Below are positions 1 through 9,479 of a DNA stretch of 64,000 bases, piece by piece. A model generated the notes under the pieces. It had not been told where the DNA came from and did not search any database. It saw nothing but the letters and a program-made list of their open reading frames with translations. The stretch spans positions 124,001 to 188,000 of the forward strand of contig JAOTOL010001191.1 of NCBI GenBank assembly GCA_034440575.1. Direction: 5' to 3'. The position numbers and the translations under genes were made by a program. Within the stretch, counting starts at the first letter, position 1, and each line of letters opens with the position of its first letter. This stretch comes from Imbricaverruca yamaguchii (lineage: Eukaryota; Arthropoda; Thecostraca; Neoverrucidae).

Positions 1-775
1 TCCACTGGTTACGAAGCTGCAGGACACAAGGTGTAGTCACGGCCACCAACAAGGTGCATAAGAAATGTGATAGAAATGTTTGATGTTTCTGAGGATGTGA
101 TCATATGCTTTGGATTGTTCTTTGTTTTAGATTGTGTTCGTTGGTGGATTACAAATCAGTTGAAATATGAACAACTTGATGTTGACAATGGTTTGTATTG
201 GACGATTTCGAAGTGGTCCATTTATGAGCATCCCAAGTCGCTCATATTTGTATTTATTTTATTTGTCATGCGAAACAATCCAAAGTTAGTCCAAGGTAAT
301 TAAAGACAAACATTTTGTGGTGGCGTAAAAACGGCAACGATCGCGTGCAAGCACAAAGCTTGTGTATCCTGCAAGATGCATATTTGACTACCCTGAGAGT
401 GTGTCAGAAAACACAATGCGAGTGTGCTTTCAAATACCAAAGTAGAGTGCTAACACATTCACAAAGCACATAAGCTTTCTGTTTACACAAAGCGATAGCA
501 CGCCGACGGCGTGTTGTACATAGTAATAACACACCTTCGTCGTGTTAGTACATTTCACAAGCACAAGAATCGTGTGTAAAATAGGGAAATTGGCCGGATT
601 TTACACACTAATGTTGTGTTCTTAACACACTATATGTGTATTTCTGGTGTGTAACACACCGTCGGTGTGTCTTTCGTATGTGTAAACACATAATTCATGT
701 TTTTCATGGATGTGTTAACACACCATTTTTGTGTTTCAAGGCACGATCGGTGTGCTTTTCGACACACTCTAAAGG
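1..775 (+). repeat. Dyad-rich repeat, left arm (inverted partner at 41170-41941)
   Basis: This segment matches the reverse complement of 41170-41941 almost base for base, with scattered substitutions; position 1 pairs with 41941 and 775 with 41170. It carries many short palindromes, for example CACGCCG-A-CGGCGTG near 500, TAACAC...GTGTTA near 530 and ACACACCG-T-CGGTGTGT near 655, spaced some tens of bases apart. The partner keeps these dyads. The arm is cut on the right by LINE-A and may extend beyond the left window edge. A 78-codon open frame (67-303) lies inside it with no recognisable product. Confidence 0.85.
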
Positions 776-1064
776 CAGAATTCAAGTCACAGAAGTCACA
801 GAAGATAGGGACAGTGTAAGAGAAGGAGGAAGATAAAGAAAGTATAGTGAGCTCTAGTTGTGCAATTTGGACAGAAACGGCAATAAAATTTAGGTTGTTA
901 GCGATGTTAATCTGACGATGGAGGAGGGTGTCTGATATAAATAAGGCGACCCCACCGCCGCGGGGTGTAGAATTTCTGTTATCGGTATAGAGGGAGTAGC
1001 CGAAGATATTCAAATTATATGGGTCATTGTCGCGCCATCGTGTCTCCTGAACGGCGGCAATCAA
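776..1064 (-). pseudogene. LINE-A ORF2 endonuclease N-terminus fragment
   Basis: The minus-strand translation contains AAVQETRWRDND and STPRGGGVALFIS, matching the first blocks of the apurinic-like endonuclease of LINE ORF2 (the glutamate of the QET motif and the GGGVAxxI block). Only about 90 residues remain before the sequence runs into the dyad-rich repeat. The same protein segment is encoded on the plus strand at 2605-2780. It lacks the later catalytic motifs, so it is a dead fragment. Confidence 0.75.
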
Positions 1065-2295
1065 TGGTTAATTTTTTATGATATATTCCTTGAATTCTAC
1101 CCAATGGGATATGAGTGACCTCGTACTCCATTTGAGCAAGAATTCGGTAGTGGGTGTCTGCATTAGTGGTGGTGATGTTCACGCCCTCGTAGGCGTGTAT
1201 GGGGTGGCGATGGAGTGATGTAGTCATCCGTCTCGTACGAGTCGGATGACCCCGGTGATGTTTGGGGCTCTAGGCCCCGGCTGGGTCTGGGCTCTAAGGG
1301 CGGGGATGAGATGCCTCGGGGGGGGGGGCTGGGAGGGGCGGCGGTCCTGAGGGGCGAGGGGCAGGGGTGGCCCTGAGGGGACGGCGTGGACGAAGCCCTG
1401 GCTCGAGGCGAGGCAGCCTTTCGGCGCAGTGGGCGTCGGGCATCATGGGTCCTGGAGTTGGGGGCCAGATGCCGAGAGTGGGACCAGTCCTCCGATGGGC
1501 CAGAGTGTGGGGCGGGGCTCTTGACTATCGGCTTGTCCTGATGGGAGAGCCGACCGTCAATTGAGCCCACGCGGGGGCTGCTGGGGTCAGAGGGGGCGGG
1601 GCTCATGGCTGTCGGCTTTTCCATATAGGATAGCCGACCGTCAGAGGAGCCGCAGGGGTCCTGGGGTCAGAGGGGCCTGGGTCTAGCGCACGGTGCTTGG
1701 CCAACTGAGGGGCGGCCCGGCGACGGAGGGGGGGCGGAGGTTGAAGGGGTCCTTCATGGGAGCAGAGTGCGCGGTTGGCGGTGGAAGGTCCCTCGGGGCG
1801 TTGAGCCGCCTCTGCGGGAGTTGGCCACAGGGCCTGTCTTGTCCAGGGTCGTCCCTCAGGGACTGGGGGCGAGGGCGGTGACCCGCGCTGGAGGGCCATA
1901 CGCCTCGTCTGCCGCTCTTTAGCCTCGAGCCACGCGGGACATCTCGGCGAAGATGCGGGATGGGGCCCCTGGCAGGCCGCGCACCGCTGTTCGGGGGAAA
2001 CGCAGGTCTCCGTCGGGTGTGTCTCTGCGCAGTAGCTGCAGATGGACTCCTTTGCGCGGCACGCCCGGCTTCGATGTCCGAAGCGTTGACAAACTGTGCA
2101 GCGCGCTGGGGGCGGGGTCTAGGGGCGCAGGGCGACTCGCAGGTACCCCGCCATGATGAAGGAAGTTCGGAGCGTTCGGAAGCCCAGCTTAATGGCCACA
2201 CCAGGTCTCATGGGGCGACCCAGGCGTACCACCTCGCATACCCCCTGAGAGGTCAGCTCCTCGAGGAGCCCTTCCTCCGAGAGTTCCGAGGAACG
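776..2295 (-). mobile_element. LINE-A, minus-strand 5' part (ORF1 C-terminal half plus start of ORF2)
   Basis: Read on the minus strand, this is the C-terminal half of a gag-like ORF1 followed by the first part of an endonuclease. It lies head to head with a plus-strand copy of the same family beginning near 2295. The two copies share the ORF1 proline-rich tail and the ORF2 start, as shown by near-identical text at 1290-1060 (minus) and 2400-2760 (plus). It ends abruptly at 775/776 inside the dyad-rich repeat, so it looks like an insertion that truncated that repeat. Sequence is very GC-rich relative to the surroundings. Confidence 0.8.
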
Positions 2296-2313
2296 AGCCA
2301 GGGCTTCATCCAC
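1170..2313 (-). pseudogene. LINE-A ORF1 (gag-like, three zinc knuckles), broken
   Basis: On the minus strand the frame reads a gag-like segment from about 2313 to 2125, then an in-frame TAG where a tyrosine codon would be expected. Three nucleic-acid-binding zinc knuckles follow: CTVCQRFGHRSRAC, CSYCAETHPTETC and CAACQGPHPASSPRC (about 2093-1940). A proline/serine-rich C-terminus follows, ending near 1170 just before the ORF2 start. This architecture is that of ORF1 proteins of Jockey/I-group LINEs, which bind the element RNA. The stop codon and frame changes make it non-functional. Confidence 0.75.
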
Positions 2314-2532
2314 GCCGCCCCTCAGGGTCGCCCCTGCCCCACGGCCCTCAGCGCCCCCGCCCCTGCCAGCCCCACGAGGCCTCTCATTCCCCCGCCCTCA
2401 GAGCCCAGACCCAACCGGGGACCTAGAACCCCAAACATCACCGGGGTCGTTCGGCTCATACGAGACGGATGACTCCATCACTCCATCACCACCCCAAACA
2501 CGCCTACGAGGGCGTGAACATCACCACCACTA

Positions 2533-3260
2533 ATGCAGATACCCACTACTGAATTCGTGCTCCAATGGAATACGAGGTCACCCATATCCCATTGGGCAGA
2601 ATTCAAGGAATGCATCATCAAAACTAAACCATTGATTGCCCCAGTTCAGGAGACCCGAAGACGCGATAATGACCCATATCATTTTAATATCTTTGGTTAC
2701 TCCCTCCATACCGAAAACAGAAATTCTACACCCCGCGGCGGCGGGGTCGCCTTATCTATATCAGGCACCATCCTCCATCGGGGAGGGTGTTTGATATAAA
2801 TAGCCTACACTACACTGTCCCTATCTTCTGTGACCGACTTTTTCGGTCTCTTTCCCCGCCCCTGCCTAGTGCTGAGTGATTTTAATGCCCACCACCAGGC
2901 ATGGGGGTGTCACACCACAGCACCTCGTGTACACCACATCGAAACACTCCTCAACACCACAACATGATCTTTTTAAATGACCAAACACACACACACAACA
3001 CACACTTCCCCGTTCCGACCATCTGCCATGGACCTGTCATTGACCTCGGCCTCCATTTCATTCCTCTTTTGTTGGCATGTCCAACCCGATCCCCTCTTTA
3101 GCGATCACTTCTCCATTCATATTATACCTGAACGCTCAGCCCAGACTAGAGATTACTCATTTCTACCCCGCTGGAATGTTCGCAAAGCGAAATGGACATT
3201 TTCTCCCAGGAAATTGACACCGTCTTCCCTCCCCATTCCAACCCCCAATATTAGCTTTTG
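2533..3260 (+). pseudogene. LINE-A ORF2 endonuclease domain, frameshifted
   Basis: This domain nicks target DNA to start target-primed reverse transcription. The first 80 codons from the ATG at 2533 carry QETRRRDND and STPRGGGVALS. After a break at about 2785, other frames carry SDFNAHHQAWG (the GDFNxHH block), an MDLS block and SDHFSI (the SDH catalytic block) near 3100. The order is canonical, but frames change at least twice and about 150 bp present in other copies is missing around 2800-2840. It cannot make an active enzyme. Confidence 0.8.
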
Positions 3261-3446
3261 ATACCATATTACTCGCGGCAGAAAATCATGTCCCCCACAC
3301 TCGTCGCTCCCCTAACCGTCACTACGTGCCTTGGTGGAACGACGAATGCCACCGAGCCGTCGCTCTGGAGCGGCGGGCTGAGCAAAAATTTCGTTAAAAT
3401 CTTACCCAACAAAGCATGTTAGAAGCCTACGAGGCTCACAAAAACG

Positions 3447-4770
3447 TTGCCAGCAGACTATCCTCATGGCCAAAAAAAACGCAGCTGGCAACTCTATTCC
3501 AACTCACTCAACCGCTTTACCCCCATCTGCCAAATTTTGACCAGAATTCGCTCCTTTACAATTGGCAGAACACCACATCGCGGCTTCCCACAACTGACAA
3601 TTAATCAACGCAACGTCACAGAGCCCTCGGACGTCGCGGAACACTTTGCCTCCTATTATGCTGACATCTCCTCGAATACACAATACTCGCGACAAATCAT
3701 CGACTTCCTTGAAATCACTCTCGCTACCTGCAACTTTACCTCGGACATCACTGAACCATACAATGCACCCTTCACTTCCTATGAACCAAATTTATCCCTT
3801 TCGAAAGTAACGAACTCTGCGGCCGACCCTGACCGATTGGCATACCCCTTCTTCCAAAATATATCCGACCCCGAAAAAGACGACCTCTTTTCGGCACTCA
3901 ATCAACTATGGACTGACGGCACATTCCCCCTCTCCTGGTCTACTAGCACTATAATTCCTATCGCTAAACCTCGCAAATCTCGTGATCTTCCCTCTAGCTA
4001 TCGACCTGTCTCTCTCACTAATTGTGCCTCTAAACTCTTTAAGCACACTTCATGGTCAATGGACGAATCAGAGTCTACCTTGAAAACAACGAAATTCTGT
4101 GCCCCTTTCAAAGCGGCTTTCGACCCAGACACAGCGCCACCGACAACCTCATCCGATTAGTTGACTCGAATCAGCGCGGGTTCATGGAAAAACATGAAAC
4201 CGTCGCACTCTTTCTCGATTTCAAATCCGCATTTAATAAAGTACAGAGTTCGGTGCTCTTAATCAAATTACATCGTATTGGCATCAGAGACAGAATGATA
4301 AAATGTATCATCAACTTTCTCTCCAATAGAACATTCACCGTCCGCTGTGACAATATCCATTCTCGATCCCAAAAACTAGATGAAGGTGTCCCACAAGGCA
4401 GCGTTATCTCCCACCCTCTTTCTTATCATGATAAACGATGCCCTCACTGACCTACACGATGCAGTGTCATGCCTAAAATACTCCATTTTCGCCGATGATT
4501 TAGTCATATGGTGCACACACCCATCGGTTGAGAAGGCAAACAATTTAATGCAGCGGGCCACGGATCAAATTGATTCCTGATCCTCCCTTTGGGGATTGGA
4601 AATATCCCCCGCAAAATCTGTCACAATGCTCTTCACCCGACTATGTTCGTACATCCCACCTTCTCCACCACTCCGTTACCGCGACCAAATTATCCCGCAC
4701 CAAACCACCTTCACCTATCTTGGCATCGTGCTAGACAAAGGTCTTTATTCGGCTATCATATCGCTTATCT
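3447..4770 (+). pseudogene. LINE-A ORF2 reverse transcriptase domain, frameshifted
   Basis: The RT blocks appear in order over three frames: SSYRPVSLTNCASKL near 3990 (motif 2), ALFLDFKSAFNKV near 4205 (motif A), GVPQGSV near 4385 (motif B, frame shifts inside it), and SIFADDLVIW near 4485 (motif C with both aspartates kept), then LGIVLDKGL near 4725. The catalytic aspartates are present, but frame changes near 4050 and 4400 and a stop near 4580 disrupt the protein. It sits between the endonuclease and RNase H of the same copy. Confidence 0.85.
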
Positions 4771-5329
4771 AAAGCAACGCTGCGCAAAACGTCTAAATCT
4801 CCAGCGCTGCATCTCCGGTCGCGACTGGGGTGCAGACAGGGCTACCCTCGCCACTATGTATACTACCCTGATTCGCTCAATCATGGAATACAATGCGTTG
4901 ATCTTCGATCATATATCTACATCACTCATTACAACACTCGAACGCATACAGAATGGCGCACTTCTCCTCATCACCGGAGCACACATCACCACGCCCATCA
5001 CTAGTCTCCGAGCTGAGGCCCATCTCCACAGCCTACAACACCGCAGAACACTCAAACTAGCCAGATAGCACTTTTGAACCACAACAAAGCACAACCACCC
5101 TGCCAGCCTCGCACTCTCAAATCCCCACGTTCGACGTTCATATAATAGGAACAAATACTACCTTGCCATACATCTGAACCATATTCTTACATTTGCACTT
5201 AAATTTCCCGAGGTAATCTCCGACAAACTGTCTCCCCTACTCCGGTTCTGGCACACGCATCACTTGAATCTCGAATACCTCTTTCACCAAAACAAAACAA
5301 TTTATTTCCCCCCTCGAGGCCAAACAAGC

Positions 5330-6053
5330 ATTTTTCGAATACCAAACAACCCACCCCTACTCCACATTCTTCATCACGGATGGCTCCCGTACCGCAAACG
5401 GCACGGGAGCTGCCTGTTGCGGTGAACCCAATTTCGGCCAAATAAAATTTGCACCATACCACTCGGTTTACACTTCAGAGTTAGCCACTATTCACGCCTG
5501 TCTGCAGCACATTGTACAAAGTCACATCACCACACCAACAATCATCTGCACTGACTCATGTTCATCCATCGATGCTCTCACAGCAATACACAACACCACT
5601 CACCCCTCACTACACGCTATCCGCCAACTCTATCACACACACCACGCTCATCTACAACTCACACTGCTCAGGGTTTCTGGCCACATGGGGATTCCGGGCA
5701 ACGAGCGGGCGGACGAGCTCGCCCGTCGAGCCATCGACCTCCCAACCACCCCCAACCTCCCAGTTCCCGCCTGTGACCTTTTGTCCATCACCAACCACCT
5801 ATTTAACACATATCTTCAGACATGTTGGAACTACAATACTACGACTTTGCATCACATTAAACCCCTTCTCGCCGCATCGCCCTCTTCCCGGCAACGCACC
5901 CGCTCTCATGAGATCCTCCTGGCCCGACTTCGACTGGGACACACCAAACTTTCCCATGATTACCTCTTCCGCCGACCTCGCCGCGCTTCGCCTTGCCAGA
6001 CATGTGATGTTCGTAATTCTGTTGATCATTTCTTACCTATCTGCCCAGCCTAA
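5330..6053 (+). pseudogene. LINE-A ORF2 RNase H and C-terminal cysteine-rich segment
   Basis: The RNase H domain shows all expected acidic positions: ITDGSRTANGTGAACC (first D) near 5375, YTSELATIHACL (E), CTDSCSSIDAL (D), and SGHMGIPGNERADELARRAI (last D) ending near 5740. Downstream at 5910-6050 comes LARLRLGHTKLSHDYLF followed by CQTCD and SVDHFLPIC, the cysteine/histidine tail usual for RNase H LINEs. These last pieces are the best preserved part of this copy, but they are not in one continuous frame with the RT. Confidence 0.85.
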
Positions 6054-6230
6054 CAGTTACAGCGACGTCCTCTTCTTTCTTACATTGCCCGACAGCAGAT
6101 CCCACCTACACTGACAACCCTCCTCGGTAACAAACATCCAGAGCTCATTGAGCTACTATTTTCATTCCTACACAGCACTAAACTTGAGGAAGTAATTTGA
6201 AAGTCAAACACCATCATCGTCGTCGTCGCA

Positions 6231-6600
6231 ACACACACGCATGTAGGTTATATCACCCTATGTAGCCAGAGGCCGATCCAATTTGGTCATAACGGACGAT
6301 TCTCCATATAAATTGTGCTTGGTTTTTTATCTACGGGTTTCCAAGCTGCTTGGCTTTTTCACCTTCTCAGGTTTTTCCAAGTTTTAATATACACCCACAC
6401 ATACAAGGTCGGGTCTGTTGCCTACGACTCGCCCTGGGCGTGGGGCCTCCGCTTCGCCTTTCAGGTCGCCGGTGGGCAGTGGAGCCTCTGGAGGTTACGA
6501 TGCTGCCTACCCTCCAAGTGTCCTTCCGTGTATGTATGTATTTGCCCTTACGCCACGTTCCTAGCTTGCCGGCGTTTCATCTTTCCTCTCTTTCTCATTT
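6231..6600. other. Unassigned spacer between LINE-A and LINE-B
   Basis: About 370 bp, T-rich at first and GC-richer around 6415-6500. Open frames of 85-95 codons exist but show no recognised domain and no splice signals. I see no repeat or RNA gene here. Confidence 0.4.
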
Positions 6601-6993
6601 GATATAACCGGATGCCACATAAGCCGGATTAAAGTAGCTCTTTATTTCATGTAACATATCTCTACCAGATGACATTTTTCCTCTGCAAAGATTATCTTTT
6701 ATAAGAGCTGGGAGAGGGTGGGCGGGTCTTGGGACGGCGGGCAGTTCCTTGTGATCGATCGCCAGAGTCAACTGGGTCTTTTCATCCTGCTCTTCCTCTT
6801 GTTCGGAATTTACAAGACACGGTTGAGTACAAGAGTGAGTGATTAAATAAAGCCTGCCACCGGTTGGTGATATCGGCTGTTTACGTCGTTGAAGTCGGTT
6901 CGAGGTGGTGGTCCGGACGGTGCCTGGTAGTAGTTGGGGGTCATCACTTTTGGTGTTAACATTGCAAGCATACAGGGTTGTCAGGTCATACAC
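6595..6993 (-). pseudogene. Second LINE-B 5' end, truncated
   Basis: A 132-codon minus-strand frame that carries QPISPTGGRLYLI, matching QPISPNGGRLAKL of the neighbouring unit and KQPVSPEGVILVKF at 37.4 kb. Its leader on the minus strand is again A-rich, followed by TGCAATGTT and GATGACCC. It is cut off near 6600 with no zinc knuckle or ORF2, so only the 5' few hundred bases survive. Confidence 0.6.
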
Positions 6994-7443
6994 TGTTATT
7001 TCCTTCTTTCAGTCTTTTTTCTCTTTCATCTCGTTTTCTTTGTTTGTTTTTTTCAGTACTTTTTGTACGTTTATTGTTCTTGTTTTTTTTGTTGTTTTCT
7101 TCGTCTAATTACTTTTTTCGTTCGCTACTTTTTCGTTTCGGTTCTGGTGTCGGCCTGGCACCAGCCTGTTTCGATTTATTTTATATTTTAAATAACTACA
7201 TGTCATGGGCAGAATTGGGAGAGACTGGGTTGAGGAGTTGTTCGGATGTTTGTTTCTATCCTGTCTATTGTCGAGTGAATTTGTTGCATGTTCTGGTTTC
7301 CATGGTTGTTTGTTATGGTTATGTGGTTGGTTTGTTAGTGGGTGTAGTTCTTGGTTTGTTGGTTTTTCGTGTTGTCGGTGCCTGGGTGGTCTGTGGAGTG
7401 GTTCCTACGGTGTCTGAGCTAATGTCTTCGTCTTCTGAGTCTG

Positions 7444-8418
7444 TTATTGGTCCGTAGTGAAGGGGTAGTTTCCTTCGTGCAGGTGGTGCTTGGGGTAGGT
7501 CTGGGGTGAGTGATAGGGGTTGTGGTTTGTGTGCTTCGCGATGTGGTAGAAGAGGTGCCTGTGCTTGTGCCGTGAATTTTGTTGTGGGTTCTGGCCGAAT
7601 GACTGTTGTAGGATCCGTCTGGGTTTCCTGAGGGGTGACTGTAGGGTGTGTGTGTGTGTCTGCATGGGCCGGGCGGGGGGCAGCGGGTACTGCCAGTCAC
7701 CCCACGCTCGTGCCCGCGACGGGGCTATGCCCTCGATGTGGATAAGTCGGAGGATGTCTTTCTCCTTCCTCCACCGAGGACAAGCCCCGTCCTGGGAGCC
7801 GTGGTCCCAGCCGCAGGCCACGCATTTTCTTATCCCACTATTGCAATCGTTAGTGTTGTGTGGTTCGGCACAGAGGGCACATGTGGGGTTTGTGTGTTTG
7901 CAACCCACGTCGTGTGGCCATATCCTTGACAAAAGGAACAGGGACGAGGGAGGGGTGCGCGTGGTGTTACTTTGAATGTGATGTAACCAGCTGTGACATG
8001 TGTGGGTTGTTGTTTGGATGTGAAAGTCAGAATGAGAATGTGAATGTTTGGTTTGTTTGTGGGGGAGGGGCCGGTATACCGAGGAGATCCCCTGGCTCGG
8101 AAATCTGCGAGCCAATCTCTCCTCAGGCATCCATTCTAACTGACATGCGTGAATGATCCCCTGAGAGGTGTTGCGGTGTGTGTCTGGTGTTATGGTGACC
8201 TGTTTGGTTAAGAGGTGTGTGATGTGCTCTAATATGTTTGCGCCCGTGGTGTTGCAGGTCTGGATCAAGAGCTCCCCAGCTTTTAGAGGCCTTGCGTGAA
8301 GAGCTTGTGTCTGACAGGTGATTTCAGTCTCCACCTTCCAGGGGTCAAGGCTGGTAATTGGCCGACCATCGACCAGCCGGCAGAGATAGAAATCACCCGT
8401 CTGTTCCCTTGTTGGCAT
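7444..8418 (-). pseudogene. LINE-B ORF1 (gag-like protein with zinc knuckles)
   Basis: A 324-codon open frame on the minus strand. Residues about 1-110 match the conserved ORF1 pattern of Jockey/I-type elements (ITSLDPWKVET, LKAGELLIQT, NTSQGIIHACQLEWM, PSQGI). The second half carries knuckles CALCAEPHNTNDC and CVACGWDHGSQDGAC (about 7880-7790). A further knuckle, CSFCQGYGHTTW, lies just upstream in another frame, so one frameshift is present. The start is a methionine inside the family's conserved region, and the true N-terminus probably lies further upstream near 9230. Likely role: RNA chaperone of the retrotransposon particle. Confidence 0.75.
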
Positions 8419-8715
8419 GGTGGGTAAGAGTGTTCTGTGTGGGTCTTGGGTTTGGTGGTGGAGCAGGAGAAAAAGGAGAACACTTTACAAATATCGGCAG
8501 TATTGGGGAGGGGGGGGGCGGCACCGCCGGACTAACCTGGTGTCGAGCTGATGGGTGCAGAGTAGTCGAAGTAGTCGGAAGTGTAGAGCTGAAATTGAAA
8601 TGACTTGAAAATGAAGAATTGGAGTCGAGTTGGTAGTAGCCTGGTCTGGTGGCTTCGAGTCAGGTACGGTGCGCGTCTTCGAACGGCCGGGACTGGCGCG
8701 GCTTTCGGTGAACGC

Positions 8716-9240
8716 CTACGGTGCAGTCTGGCTTTTGATGGTGTTCTTCGGCAATGGCCGTTGTGCTGCGCCTGCGGTGTCCAAGCCTTCTTGTGTTGCG
8801 ACTGCGAGATGGCGAATGGGCGAAATAGATTCGTTTATCGGTCTCGTGACGAGAAGAAATCGTGAAGAAATCGTGAGAGAAAACACGGTGTGTGTGTGAG
8901 TTAATTTTGCTAGCCTGCCACCGTTTGGTGATATCGGCTGGTTCCGGGTGAAGAGAAGATGTGAAGAGAGTGAGTAGCGTAGGGTAGGATGCATCCGGGG
9001 TGGAGGCTTAGTTGAGTCGTCGAGCAGTGGTGAAGTAGAGTTGATATGTTCTTGAAGAGTAGAGTTGAGGTAGTCCGGATCGATTGAAGATGTAGAGCTG
9101 GTACAATAGTGTTGTTTGAGAGCCGGAGATGATGAAGTCGAGAAAGGTGGTTATTCCGGTCGGTGCTATACTGGGGTATGGGGTGTAGTGGGGAGGGGGT
9201 TGAGTCGGGTCATCGCCATGTGTGAACATTGCAAGAACAT
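8716..9240 (-). pseudogene. LINE-B 5' end, N-terminal ORF1 fragments
   Basis: Minus strand from a TGCAATGTTCAC block just downstream of an A-rich tract. A frame starting at 9229 begins with GDDPT and is proline-rich. A second frame from 8994 carries NQPISPNGGRLAKL. The same two blocks recur at 6985-6840 (minus) and at 37285-37440 (plus), so they mark the true 5' region of the family. Stops separate this part from the longer open frame beginning at 8418. Confidence 0.6.
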
Positions 9241-9479
9241 ATTTTTTTTTTTTTTATTTCTCTTTTTTGTAACGTATCTTTTACTTTTCTCCGTTTCCTG
9301 GTATTTGCTCGTTTTCTCTTTCGTTTTTAACATATCTTTTCTTCTTTTCTTTTTTCTTCTTTTTCGCAATTTTTCCATAGTCCGTGTATTCTTGAGAAAG
9401 TGGAAGACGTGTTCGTGTAATGCTGGATGGTCGTTGAGGAGCGTGGAGAGGTTCAGTGGGATGTTTTTCGTTGTGCAGT

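Larger units (their letters stand above)
2295..6230 (+). mobile_element. LINE-A, plus-strand copy with endonuclease, RT and RNase H
   Basis: This is a 5'-truncated non-LTR retrotransposon of the group that carries a C-terminal RNase H domain (I/LOA-like). In order: the ORF1 proline-rich tail (2300-2530), the endonuclease (2533-3260), the reverse transcriptase (about 3600-4770), RNase H (about 5370-5760), a C-terminal cysteine-rich segment (about 5900-6050), and a short repeated ATC/TCG tail at about 6206-6230 that marks the 3' end. Multiple frameshifts and one fold-back rearrangement near 2760-2810 break it. Clade placement is from motif order only. Confidence 0.85.

Noticed and set aside
1683..2201. 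172-codon minus-strand frame
   Set aside because: It is a shadow in another frame of the GC-rich LINE-A ORF1 with zinc knuckles.
6905..7457. Phe/Val-rich, membrane-protein-like frames on the plus strand
   Set aside because: They are the antisense of the LINE-B A-rich leader and flanks; hydrophobicity follows from T-runs.
9166..9378. Lys/Arg-rich 70-codon frame on the minus strand
   Set aside because: Comes from the A-rich LINE-B leader, not a gene.
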